A DNA stretch of 34,790 nucleotides from a virus. The notes beneath the pieces are model-generated. The model saw only the letters and a list, made by a program, of their open reading frames with translations. It was not told where the DNA came from and ran no database searches. Where the stretch lies: the IMG/VR virus record IMGVR_UViG_3300048592_001035, positions 1 to 34,790 of that record; one strand, written 5' to 3'. The position numbers and the translations under genes were made by a program. Of this stretch, positions 13,404-20,584 are shown one piece after another; position 1 is the first letter of the stretch, and each line of letters begins with the position of its first letter.

Positions 13404-16000
13404 CAGCGCCCCCTGTCGCGCAGCGCGCGCTCCACCAGCGCCGCCAGCTGGTGCGTGTCCTGGCTGTAGTTGTTGATGACGAACTGCGACGCGCGCCCGC
13501 CCTGCTGCGTCTCGCGCCGGTTGAGCACCGCCTCGCCCGCGTGCAGATAGAACAGCCCGTCGCGCTGAATGCTCCCGCCCGTCGCCAGTCCCGTGATCGT
13601 CTTGCCGCCGATGCGCTTCGGGTTGCCCGCCGGCGGGACGTTGATATTCACCGGCGGCGGCACGATGCGGTCGGTGTTGGGGCGGTAGCCCCAATCGCCC
13701 GGCCCCGGCACGCCGTTGAACGCCTGCGCGATATTGCCCGCCGGCGGCGTCACGCCCATGCCCGTGTTGATGATCGGGTTCAGGAACACCGGCACATCCA
13801 CCGTGAAGCCGGCGCTCAGCGCCTCCTGCATGTACGCCTTGATCGGCGGCAGCACCTCGCCGTAAATCTCCAGCGCCTTCGCCGCGTCGAACAGCAGCTG
13901 GTAGTCCTCGTGCCCGCTCGCCAGCGCCAGCGCGTTCGCCATCGCCGTGTAAATCGACGAGTCGACATCGTCGCTGAATTCCGGCCGCGTCAGCACCTCG
14001 TTGATCGAGGCGCGCAGGCTGGTCGATACGCTCTCGCCGAAGCGGTTGGTCGAGATGTACTTCGTGTCGACGTCCACCACGCCCGCCGCCATCTGCGCGT
14101 TCAGCTCCGCCTCGATGGCCGCTACGAAGTCGTTCTCGCGCATGTCGTTTTCAATCGAGGTCTTCAGCGTGTCGCCGACCCCGATGCCCGCCGTCTCCAG
14201 CTGGCGAAACACCTCCGCCATGTCGGGATTGAAAATCCCGATCAGGGCGGTCAGCCCCGGCGAGTCCTGAATGCGCTGCAGAATGTCCGCGTAAATCAGC
14301 CCGATCTGCGCCGTGAACTGGTCGCCCGCCTGCTTCAGGTCTTCCACCGCCAGCGAGATGACAATCGGCAGGTTCGTGAAGATCGCGCCGATGCCCGCAA
14401 TCGCGTCCTTCAGCCCCGTCCAGTCCGTCAGCCCGAGGTCGTTGAGGATGGCGATCATGCCGTCGACGGGCGCGGCGGCTATCGCCGCGATGCCCGTCAC
14501 GATGTTGCCCATCCCGGTCGCGAACTTCTCCGCCGCGCCCTGCAAATCGCCCGAAATCAGCAGGCCGAGGCTTTCGGCCAGATTGCCGAACCCGTCGACG
14601 ATGCTCTGCAAGCCCTCGCCCAGCAGCGGCGAGCGCAGCGCGCCCACAATCGTGAAGATGGCCGCCGCCACCAACAGCGCCGGCAGCGCAATCGGCGCGA
14701 GCGCCGCCGGCAGCGCCGTCAGTCCCGTGATCAGCGTCCCGCCCACCGCCACAATTTTTCCGATACCCGCGATGATGGGGCCAACAATCAGTGCGACAGC
14801 CCCAAGCGTTGTGAGCCCAATGGCGAGTGCCCCGAACGCGCCCGCGATGCCAGGGTTTTCGGTCACCCATGCCGAAAGGCCCGTCAACTTGTCCGTGAGC
14901 GTCTCGATGACGGGTGAAATCGTGTCTGCTACAGCCTCGCCAAACACCGTCGTAAGGGTATCTTTGGCGTTTTCAAGCTGGCTCATCTTGAAGGCGAGCG
15001 TGTCTTGCTTCCCCGCAAAAATATCGGCGGCAGACGTGGCCGCTTCCATCTTGCGGGTCATTTCGTCCCAGCCGCCCGCAGAGACCAATGCGGAAGCACC
15101 GCTTCCGCCAAACGCCCCGAACAGCGCGGAAAAGGCGTCATTCAACTCTTTCGCTGTATATTCCCCGCTGGACATGCGTTCTTGCAAATCATCAAAGACG
15201 GCGCTAAGCGGGCGCAGATTCTCGTCCGTATCGTACAAGCTCAGATTGAGCGATCTGAGAGCGCTCTTGACCGATTCGGTTGGCTGGTAAAGATTCATCA
15301 GCATGCTTCGCAACTGTGTGCCGCCTTCAGCGCCTTGCATGCCCGCGTCGCTGAAGGTCGCAAGAATTGCGACAACCGTATCCAGATCGAGGCCCATGCG
15401 TGCCGCGGTTGGGCCGACATTGGACATGCCATCTGCAAGGTCTGCGACATCCGCTCGGCTCGCGCCTGCGGCGCGAGCCAGTGCTTCAATAATGTTATTT
15501 GTGTCGGCGCTCGTGAGATTGAATTGGGCCATGGAAGTGGTCAGCAGGCCGGCTGCCTGCGCCATATCCAGATCGCCTACCGTAGCGAGCTTGGCGGCGG
15601 CGGCCGCCATTTCCATGGCATCAGCGGCCCCGTAGCCGCCTTTTGTAAATTCAAGGATGGCGTTACCCGCCTGCGTGGCCGAAAACATCGTTGTCTGTGC
15701 CATGGCGCGGGCCGCAGCTTCGACCATCCCCATCTGATCGGCTGCCACGCCACCATACAATTGAATGTCCGTCATGACGGAGTCAAAACCGGCAAAGCTC
15801 GAAATGGCTTGCTCGGCGTAGTCAGCGAGCGGCCCAAAGGCTTGGGTCATTTGCCCGCCAAAGGCCGTGACCCGCTGACCAAGCTGCTGTGTTGTCTGGC
15901 TGAAACGTTGAACGAGGGAATCGGCTTGTTCCATGCCGGAAGCGAGGCGAGAAACGTCCGCGGCAATCTGCACCACTACAGCATTTGTGATGTCAACCAT
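13403..16000 (-). CDS. Tail tape measure protein
   Basis: The product is 865 aa and sets tail length inside the tube. Residues about 60-290 match the TP901-type tape measure core (FDSVMTDIQLYGG, EFTKGGYGAADAMEMAAAAAKLA, GLLTTSMAQFNLTSADTNNIIEAL, QGAEGGTQLRSMLMNL). Hydrophobic segments follow at about 405-470. The start is ATG 16000, ten bases after GGAGG; the earlier in-frame GTG at 16009 touches that GGAGG. Codon use changes inside the gene: from about 14750 to 16000 the third positions are mixed, while the rest is strongly G/C, suggesting a recombinant gene. Unusually, it is separated from the G/GT chaperone genes by an opposite-strand cassette. Confidence 0.93.
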   Translation of the reverse strand: MVDITNAVVVQIAADVSRLASGMEQADSLVQRFSQTTQQLGQRVTAFGGQMTQAFGPLADYAEQAISSFAGFDSVMTDIQLYGGVAADQMGMVEAAARAMAQTTMFSATQAGNAILEFTKGGYGAADAMEMAAAAAKLATVGDLDMAQAAGLLTTSMAQFNLTSADTNNIIEALARAAGASRADVADLADGMSNVGPTAARMGLDLDTVVAILATFSDAGMQGAEGGTQLRSMLMNLYQPTESVKSALRSLNLSLYDTDENLRPLSAVFDDLQERMSSGEYTAKELNDAFSALFGAFGGSGASALVSAGGWDEMTRKMEAATSAADIFAGKQDTLAFKMSQLENAKDTLTTVFGEAVADTISPVIETLTDKLTGLSAWVTENPGIAGAFGALAIGLTTLGAVALIVGPIIAGIGKIVAVGGTLITGLTALPAALAPIALPALLVAAAIFTIVGALRSPLLGEGLQSIVDGFGNLAESLGLLISGDLQGAAEKFATGMGNIVTGIAAIAAAPVDGMIAILNDLGLTDWTGLKDAIAGIGAIFTNLPIVISLAVEDLKQAGDQFTAQIGLIYADILQRIQDSPGLTALIGIFNPDMAEVFRQLETAGIGVGDTLKTSIENDMRENDFVAAIEAELNAQMAAGVVDVDTKYISTNRFGESVSTSLRASINEVLTRPEFSDDVDSSIYTAMANALALASGHEDYQLLFDAAKALEIYGEVLPPIKAYMQEALSAGFTVDVPVFLNPIINTGMGVTPPAGNIAQAFNGVPGPGDWGYRPNTDRIVPPPVNINVPPAGNPKRIGGKTITGLATGGSIQRDGLFYLHAGEAVLNRRETQQGGRASQFVINNYSQDTHQLAALVERALRDRGR

Positions 16001-16029
16001 AATTGCCACACCTCCGCTTAACTGTGACT

Positions 16030-16069
16030 ATTATATCTCTCAGTTGACCAACATGCTTGCCATTTTCTC
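16030..16069 (-). promoter_or_regulatory. Leftward promoter and operator for the tape measure unit
   Basis: On the minus strand a perfect TATAAT (16035-16030) lies 30 bases before ATG 16000. The operator 12-mer GGTCAACTGAGA (16049-16038) sits immediately upstream, in the -35/-10 spacer. In plus orientation the half-site GACC, linker aacatgct and TGCC continue to 16061, a degenerate composite operator. No good -35 hexamer is present. The promoter would restart late transcription after the inserted cassette. Confidence 0.5.
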
Positions 16070-16077
16070 AAAAGGGG

Positions 16078-16107
16078 TTGCAATTATGCCGCATAGGGAG
16101 ATATAAT
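16078..16107 (+). promoter_or_regulatory. Rightward promoter of the cassette, probably leaderless
   Basis: TTGCAA (16078-16083), an 18-bp spacer and TATAAT (16102-16107). Only six bases separate the -10 box from ATG 16114, so the transcript would start at or next to the start codon. It diverges from the leftward promoter at 16030. Confidence 0.6.
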
Positions 16108-16113
16108 CAGGTT

Positions 16114-16305
16114 ATGACCGTGAAAGAAGCCGCTCAACTACTGGGGGTTAGTCCCCGACAGGTTCGTCACATGATTGCATGTGGCATCCTGCGTGCTGAA
16201 AAGCACGGGCGCGACTATTGGATCGAGCCGGAAGCGGTCAAGGCGGCTCAAAATCGGCGCGGCCCCGGAAGGCCGAGGAAGGAGAACCCCGGGAAAAGCG
16301 GGTAG
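16114..16305 (+). CDS. Excisionase/MerR-like HTH protein, 63 aa
   Basis: MTVKEAAQLLGVSPRQVRHMIACG is a standard HTH_17/excisionase-type helix-turn-helix, followed by a wing (GRDYWIEPEAVKAA) and a basic tail (RRGPGRPRKE, AT-hook-like GRPRK). ATG 16114 is the domain start; the frame extends upstream but that part overlaps the promoter. There is no Shine-Dalgarno, consistent with a leaderless message. First gene of the cassette inserted in the tail operon; may regulate the cassette or the divergent tape measure promoter. Confidence 0.8.
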   Translation: MTVKEAAQLLGVSPRQVRHMIACGILRAEKHGRDYWIEPEAVKAAQNRRGPGRPRKENPGKSG

Positions 16306-16326
16306 CAGCACAATTTCGAAGAAAAA

Positions 16327-16357
16327 GCCCCGGCGGGTGCGCTAACACCCCCGAGGC
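16327..16357 (+). promoter_or_regulatory. Imperfect intergenic stem-loop
   Basis: GCCCCGGCGGGTG and CACCCCCGAGGC fold with one bulge and one mismatch around cgctaa. No U-tract follows. It lies between the HTH gene and 16387-16995 and may attenuate transcription or stabilise the downstream message. AAGGAGG at 16374-16380 then serves ATG 16387. Confidence 0.35.
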
Positions 16358-16386
16358 CATGGTCAGAGCCCCAAGGAGGCCCTAAC

Positions 16387-16995
16387 ATGTTTAATTCTAC
16401 ACCCACCCCCGCGTTTGAAACCATTGACGACCGCGCCGAAGCGATGGAGACGCTCCCCGAGCGTGCCTTGCTGCTTATTGACGCGCTCCTCGCGGCCCAT
16501 TTCCTCGGCACTTTCGACGAAGAAGCCCCCGCCCTGCTCGCTGCCTACTACGCGCAGCATTTCGCGCCCGCCTTCCCCCAGTGGATGCACAAGCTGGTGG
16601 AAGTGGACGAGGCCCGCAAGGCGGCCGAGGCCGCCGCGCAGGCGGAAGCCGACGCGCAGGCGGCGGCGATGCAGCGCCTGCTCGGCGCGAACCTCGTCGA
16701 GGTGCTCGCGTTCCTCTTGGACGTGGCCCTGCCCGCGCCGGAGACGAACGAGATTGTGCTTGATGGCGTGCACTTCTCCCTTGACCGCCACGACATTGAG
16801 CCCTTCAGCCGCAGCGAGGCGGGCGAAGTCACCCACTTCCACTTTACGCTCCGCGTCGCTGGTGACGTGCAGCCCGACGCGCCGCGTTATTTCCAGTTCG
16901 CTTCCATCTGCGGGGACGACGGCCTGCGCACGGAGATGGAAAAGCTTGCCGAGCACGTCATGTACCTCGTGACCTTCTCCCACAGCGCCGCCTAA
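16387..16995 (+). CDS. Hypothetical protein, paralog of the early gene at 29027
   Basis: The product is 202 aa. Residues about 66-125 (WMHKLVEVDEARKAAEAAA through LPAPETNE) are almost identical to the N-terminus of the protein at 29027-29665, and the DNA is identical for 96 bp (16581-16676). The first 65 residues are unique and the C-terminal 75 are similar but diverged (FHFTLRVAGD versus FHFTLVVRAGD). Both genes end HSAA and are followed seven bases later by the same type of GC hairpin. No known domain; the alanine-rich segment is helical. AAGGAGG precedes the ATG by six bases. Confidence 0.78.
   Translation: MFNSTPTPAFETIDDRAEAMETLPERALLLIDALLAAHFLGTFDEEAPALLAAYYAQHFAPAFPQWMHKLVEVDEARKAAEAAAQAEADAQAAAMQRLLGANLVEVLAFLLDVALPAPETNEIVLDGVHFSLDRHDIEPFSRSEAGEVTHFHFTLRVAGDVQPDAPRYFQFASICGDDGLRTEMEKLAEHVMYLVTFSHSAA
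16581..16752. repeat. Intragenic duplicated segment, copy A
   Basis: It aligns to 29044-29215 at a constant offset of 12463. The first 96 bases are identical; differences then cluster at 16677-16720, before near-identity resumes to gagacgaacgag. Such a block inside otherwise diverged genes points to recent gene conversion or duplication. It could also recombine and delete or invert the intervening DNA. Confidence 0.95.
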
Positions 16996-17001
16996 TACGA
17001 G

Positions 17002-17023
17002 CGGGGCGGCGCAAGCCGCCCCG
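17002..17023 (+). promoter_or_regulatory. GC stem-loop with GCAA tetraloop
   Basis: CGGGGCGGC pairs perfectly with GCCGCCCCG around GCAA, a GNRA-type loop. It lies seven bases after the stop of 16387-16995 and 14 before the HNH gene. The paralogous gene at 29027 has an equivalent hairpin at 29672-29693. Confidence 0.5.
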
Positions 17024-17036
17024 ACTGGAAACTCCC

Positions 17037-17768
17037 ATGGACGACTTGAAGCGATGCACAAAGTGCGGCGAGTGGAAGCCACTAAACGAGTTCTACAGAG
17101 ACCGGTCCAAGGCGCTTGGGCTCACTTCCCGGTGCAAGCCATGTTGCAAAACGCAGGCGCAACAAACCGACTCGGCCAGAGCCGACAAAAAAAGTGCGCG
17201 TCGACGTGAGTACTATTTGGAACACCGCGACGACATATTAGCCCGCGACCGCAAGTACCGGTCCTCAAATTCAGAGACGATCCGTGCGCGCCGACGCGAA
17301 AACTATGTCGCCAACCGTGAAAAAGAGCATGAGCGAGATCGCCGATACAGAGCGGCCAATGCCCAAAAGATCAGGGACTATCAGCGCCAGTTCTATGCCT
17401 CCAATCGAGACAAAAGGCGAGTTATCAGCCACCGCCGCCTAGCCTGCAAACGCGGTCTTCCCGACGCTTTCACCGCCGCGGACTGGCAAGCGGCGCTTGA
17501 CCATTTCGGCGGCTGCTGTGCGGCCTGTGGCCGTCCGCCCGGCCTCTGGCACACGATTGCCGCCGACCACTGGATACCGCTTTCCTCACCCAACTGCCCC
17601 GGAACCGTGCCGGAAAACATCGTGCCCCTCTGCCACGGCGTCGATGGCTGCAATAACTCCAAGTCCAACCGTCCCGCTGGCGAATGGCTCGCGCAAAAGT
17701 ATGGCCCGCGCAAAGCACGGGCCATTCAGAAACGTATCGAGCGTTGGCTTAAGACACGACATCTTTAG
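17037..17768 (+). CDS. HNH endonuclease with N-terminal zinc ribbon
   Basis: The product is 243 aa. Residues 7-36 carry CTKC and CKPC, a zinc ribbon. A long Arg/Lys/Tyr-rich helix (about 50-130, repeated RRRENY-like units) probably contacts DNA. The C-terminal domain has CAACG, ADHWIPLS (catalytic His near 176), a central Asn in ENIVPLCHG and a second Cys pair in CNNSKSN, a typical HNH fold. Base composition is less G/C-rich than the structural genes, and it sits in a cassette on the opposite strand, so a free-standing homing nuclease is likely. A role in packaging is possible, but it lies far from the terminase genes. Confidence 0.85.
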   Translation: MDDLKRCTKCGEWKPLNEFYRDRSKALGLTSRCKPCCKTQAQQTDSARADKKSARRREYYLEHRDDILARDRKYRSSNSETIRARRRENYVANREKEHERDRRYRAANAQKIRDYQRQFYASNRDKRRVISHRRLACKRGLPDAFTAADWQAALDHFGGCCAACGRPPGLWHTIAADHWIPLSSPNCPGTVPENIVPLCHGVDGCNNSKSNRPAGEWLAQKYGPRKARAIQKRIERWLKTRHL

Positions 17769-17833
17769 GCTTGGAACTTCGCCCCTCATGTTAGGATTGG
17801 ATCCATACGTCGATCAGAAAAGGAGATCGTTTG

Positions 17834-18328
17834 ATGCGCTCAATCCTCGTAGTGCTGTTCGCTGTCACGTTGGTGCTTGCAATCCCGGCCATTGCTCAGG
17901 ACGGTGTTGAAGACTGCGCGCCGCGAAGCTTCGCGGCGGCGCTGGCGTATGCTGCGGACACATTGGAAGATGTAGCCCCTGAGCGCCTGGACAGCGCGCT
18001 TCTGGCCGTCGTCAACACGCTACAGGTGTATCGCGCCTATTGCGCCGGGCTGTCGTTTCAGGGCGCGGATGGGGACGTCGTGATTGGCCCAGTGCAGCTA
18101 GCTGCGGGGACATGGATCAACGAAGGGCAGTTCGACGGCCCGGGGTACATCGAGTTCACCGCGCTCACGGACGGCTGCGGGCCCGACCTTGATGGCATGG
18201 GCGTTAGCTCGATGGGGGGCGGTGATTCCGCTTCGCAGACGGTGATAGAGGCACGGGTGGACTGCGACTTGCTGATTGAGGTCAAAACGAACGGCGCTTG
18301 GGAGTTCCGCTTTACACGTGCACGCTAG
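17834..18328 (+). CDS. Secreted protein with signal peptide
   Basis: The product is 164 aa. The N-terminus MRSILVVLFAVTLVLAIPAIAQ is a classical signal peptide with likely cleavage after AQ. The mature part has five cysteines (EDCAPR, RAYCAG, DGCGPD, VDCDLL), beta-rich C-terminus and a Gly/Ser loop (GVSSMGGGDS). AAAAGGAG precedes ATG 17834. Carried in an opposite-strand cassette within the late operon, it fits the pattern of a moron expressed from the prophage and acting at the host surface. Function unknown. Confidence 0.78.
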   Translation: MRSILVVLFAVTLVLAIPAIAQDGVEDCAPRSFAAALAYAADTLEDVAPERLDSALLAVVNTLQVYRAYCAGLSFQGADGDVVIGPVQLAAGTWINEGQFDGPGYIEFTALTDGCGPDLDGMGVSSMGGGDSASQTVIEARVDCDLLIEVKTNGAWEFRFTRAR

Positions 18329-18361
18329 TCTTGCCTCTCAGTCGATCCGCAGATGGAACAC

Positions 18362-18383
18362 ACCCCCGGCATAGGCCGGGGGT
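18362..18383. terminator. Bidirectional hairpin between convergent genes
   Basis: ACCCCCGGC (18362-18370) pairs with GCCGGGGGT (18375-18383) around atag. It separates the rightward cassette from the leftward GT gene, ending at 18384, so it may stop both transcripts. There is no strong U-tract on either side. Confidence 0.5.
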
Positions 18384-18868
18384 TCAGCGTTCCGCCCGCT
18401 CCGCCCGTCGTTTCTCACGTGCGTTGAAGAAGGCGCGCATACTGATCAGGTCGCTGAATGGCAGATTATCCAGCACATCAAACGTCCACCCCAGCAGCTC
18501 GGCCAGCACAACCCGCTCGACTATCCACGGATCATCAAGTGGCATTTGCTCTGACCCGAAGACCAGGTTGAGGTAGATGGATTTTTCTACCTGCTGCGTT
18601 GTTTTCCCGAGGCGTCCACCAGCCCCTCGATCAAGTCGGCGAACTCGCCGTAGTAGGGCAGGCGCATGTACGTCTCCGGGTCGTCCGGCGCGCCCCATTC
18701 CGGCGGGCAGTCCGTGATGGCGACGGCGAGCGTCTTCGCCACCGCCTCGATGTCGTTCTTGCGGCTGGCCTCCATAAAATCGGCCATCTGCCGCGCGGTC
18801 AGCGCCTTCAGGTGGTACGTCACCTGCTCCGCCGCGCTCAGCCGCACTTCCTCAATCTGTTTCGCCAT
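18384..18868 (-). CDS. Tail assembly chaperone GT, -1 frameshift product
   Basis: The long form reads residues 1-89 in the frame of the short chaperone, slips at GGGAAAA (18608-18602) and continues for 72 residues in the -1 frame (TTQQVEKSIYLNLVFGSEQ to REKRRAERAER), giving about 161 aa. The second frame has no convincing start of its own and is protein-like only after the slip site. This G/GT arrangement, between tail tube and tape measure, is conserved in long-tailed phages; the long form binds the tape measure protein during tail assembly. Confidence 0.82.
18587..18868 (-). CDS. Tail assembly chaperone G, 0-frame product
   Basis: The product is 93 aa: MAKQIEEVRLSAAEQVTYHLKALTARQMADFMEA, a mostly helical protein of the size of siphovirus gpG chaperones. 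GGAG precedes ATG 18868. Termination at 18587 gives the major form; a -1 slip at codons 88-89 yields GT. It lies directly downstream of the tail tube gene after a hairpin. Confidence 0.82.
   Translation of the reverse strand: MAKQIEEVRLSAAEQVTYHLKALTARQMADFMEASRKNDIEAVAKTLAVAITDCPPEWGAPDDPETYMRLPYYGEFADLIEGLVDASGKQRSR
18602..18608 (-). promoter_or_regulatory. -1 programmed frameshift slippery heptamer
   Basis: The minus strand reads TCG GGA AAA CAA in the 0 frame, i.e. G GGA AAA, an exact X XXY YYZ heptamer. It resembles the GGGAAAG site of the lambda G/T genes. After slippage the frame reads GGG AAA ACA ACG and continues open to 18384. Confidence 0.85.
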
Positions 18869-18898
18869 CGTGCGCTCTCCTCAGTGAGCCATTTCGCA

Positions 18899-18924
18899 AC
18901 CCGCCGCCGTGACCAGCGGCGGGT
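18899..18924 (-). terminator. Intergenic hairpin after tail tube gene
   Basis: ACCCGCCGC (18899-18907) and GCGGCGGGT (18916-18924) form a perfect 9-bp stem with an 8-base loop. It lies between the tube gene and the chaperone genes and lacks a U-tract, so it could act as a partial attenuator lowering chaperone expression relative to the abundant tube protein. Confidence 0.45.
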
Positions 18925-18944
18925 AATCCCCTGCCTGCGTTCAG

Positions 18945-19373
18945 CTACGGCGCGACGTACGCCTCGCCCTCGTGCAGCAGCGTCGAGCCGGTGTTGGCCC
19001 ATTCCAGGCTGAACTTGGCCACGTCGTCGTAGGGCAGGCTCTGGCTCATCTTCTTCACCAGCGCGCTCATGCCCCACACCGGCTTACCCGCGGTCTTGCC
19101 CTCGGGATACCAGGTCAGCTCGCCCTCGTCGCCCAGCTGCAAATCGTCGACCCACGCGGCGCTGCTGTTCATCAGCAGCTCCATGCTCGCCGACGCCATC
19201 TTCACCGTCTTCAGCTCCACGCGGTACTCGTCCGCGCCCGCCGTCCCGTCCGCCGTCTCCTGGTCGTGGGTGAACTCGAACGAGCGCCCGTCCGCCGTCA
19301 GCGCGACCGCCGGACCCGCGCCCTTCTTCCACTCCACCACGAGGTTCTTGCCGGTGTATCGTGTGGTTGCCAT
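18945..19373 (-). CDS. Major tail tube protein
   Basis: The product is 142 aa, beta-rich and with the organisation of siphovirus tube proteins: YTGKNLVVEWKKG near the start, SFEFTHDQETADGTAGADEYRVELKTVKMAS in the middle and a SLEWANTGSTLLHEG C-terminus. It polymerises into the hexameric tube around the tape measure. AGGAG precedes ATG 19373. Gene order (tail terminator, tube, G/GT) supports the call. Confidence 0.78.
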   Translation of the reverse strand: MATTRYTGKNLVVEWKKGAGPAVALTADGRSFEFTHDQETADGTAGADEYRVELKTVKMASASMELLMNSSAAWVDDLQLGDEGELTWYPEGKTAGKPVWGMSALVKKMSQSLPYDDVAKFSLEWANTGSTLLHEGEAYVAP

Positions 19374-19383
19374 GTCCCGCTCC

Positions 19384-19782
19384 TCACTCCGTATAGCGCG
19401 CCGCCAGGCGCGTGGTGCCGTAATACAACGTGTCTCGCCCTTCGCGTTCGGCGTAGAACACCGTGCCCGCCGTCCGCATATCCGCCATATGCACGCCGGC
19501 CACCGCCAGCGGCGTCGCCATCAGCGCCCGCACGCGGCTGGCCAGCGTTTCCACCGGCCCCCAGCTGCGCCCCACCGCCATCACATCCACCGTCGCATCG
19601 AGCGTCGGCGCGTAGGCGTCATCCGGCAGGTCCAGCTCGGGCACGCTCACGATCAGGCACGGGAACGCCGCCCCTTCCGGCGCGGTGAACGCGAACACGC
19701 GCTCGCCCGCCAGCGCCGCAATCGCCGCATCGGCCACCAGTCGCGTCCGCATCGCCTCCAGCAGCCCGCTGCCCGTCGTCAT
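19384..19782 (-). CDS. Tail terminator protein (DUF3168/gpU-like)
   Basis: The product is 132 aa. An N-terminal helix (LLEAMRTRLVADAAIAAL) is followed by PCLIVSVPELD, an alpha/beta domain with TLDATVDVMAVG and a paired-helix region (VETLASRVRALMATPL), the pattern of proteins that cap the tail end joining the head. ATG 19782 overlaps the upstream stop (ATGA). Position between the gp10-like protein and the tube supports it. Confidence 0.68.
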   Translation of the reverse strand: MTTGSGLLEAMRTRLVADAAIAALAGERVFAFTAPEGAAFPCLIVSVPELDLPDDAYAPTLDATVDVMAVGRSWGPVETLASRVRALMATPLAVAGVHMADMRTAGTVFYAEREGRDTLYYGTTRLAARYTE

Positions 19783-20219
19783 CGGCTGGCCCTCCTAAGG
19801 GCCGCATCGGCGCGCTCGCTCAATCGCTTCTCGGCGTACTCCATCGTCGCCTGCGCAAACGGCCGCGCCGACATGCGCCGCGTGCCGAATTCCAGGTAAA
19901 TCGAGTACGTCTTGCCAAACACGATCCGGTAGCGCGCCTTGCCCAGCGGCTCCGTGCGCGTGTTGCGCGTCAGTTCGCCGCTGTCCACCGCCGGGAAGTT
20001 CCCCTCCGCGCTGGCGATGTGATAGCGGCGCTTGCCGCGCTTGCCGCGCTTGCCGCGCTTGTAGCGCCGGCCTGTGCGCGCCGTGTCCCGAAAGCCGCGC
20101 TTGGCGAACGCCTCGGCATCCTCCGCCGTCAGCTCGACCGCCTCGTCCAGATCGACCGCCCGCAGCTGATTGAAAATGCGCTGCACATCCGCGCTCACCT
20201 GCACCTGGACGCTGATCAC
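19779..20219 (-). CDS. HK97 gp10-like neck/tail completion protein
   Basis: The product is 146 aa, starting at GTG 20219 in a GTGA overlap. The C-terminal motif YSIYLEFGTRRMSARPFAQATMEY is diagnostic of the HK97-gp10 family of head-tail joining proteins. A basic repeated stretch (RGKRGKRGKRR) is encoded by a short 9-bp tandem DNA repeat around 20033-20062, which may vary in copy number. Confidence 0.82.
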   Translation of the reverse strand: MISVQVQVSADVQRIFNQLRAVDLDEAVELTAEDAEAFAKRGFRDTARTGRRYKRGKRGKRGKRRYHIASAEGNFPAVDSGELTRNTRTEPLGKARYRIVFGKTYSIYLEFGTRRMSARPFAQATMEYAEKRLSERADAALRRASR

Positions 20220-20584
20220 GGCAGTCGCTCCGTCCGCACCCGCGCGCGCGTCACCGCGCGCAGCGAGTGGCGCTCATGCAGGCTGTTGATCTGGTAGCGC
20301 ACCCCTGCGATCTCGATGCGCGAGTCGCTCTCGACCGGCGCATCCCACGGCAGCGACAGCACGTACTCGTCCTCGATGCCCGTGCGCTCAGCCGCGCCCA
20401 TCTGCGCCCGCAGCTCAATCGGGTCGAGCCGGCACGGCACGTCGCTGGCCGCCTCGGCCCACGTCCGCTCCACCGCGCCCGTCGGCGCGACCGTCTCGGC
20501 CTGCGCCCAGATCACGCAGCGGTCCGGCAGGGTCAGCCGCACCACATCCGCGCGCAGGCGGTCCATTTCAGCCGGGGAAATCAT
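20216..20584 (-). CDS. Head closure / head-tail joining protein
   Basis: The product is 122 aa from ATG 20584, which has a GGAG 12 bases upstream and overlaps the previous gene by 17 bases; ATG 20566 is the alternative. Beta-rich core with LTLPDRCVIWAQAET, VPCRLDPIELR and a C-terminal DSRIEIAGVRYQINSLHERHSLRAVTRARV, typical of small head completion (stopper) proteins. Adjacent to the gp10-like gene. Confidence 0.6.
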   Translation of the reverse strand: MISPAEMDRLRADVVRLTLPDRCVIWAQAETVAPTGAVERTWAEAASDVPCRLDPIELRAQMGAAERTGIEDEYVLSLPWDAPVESDSRIEIAGVRYQINSLHERHSLRAVTRARVRTERLP

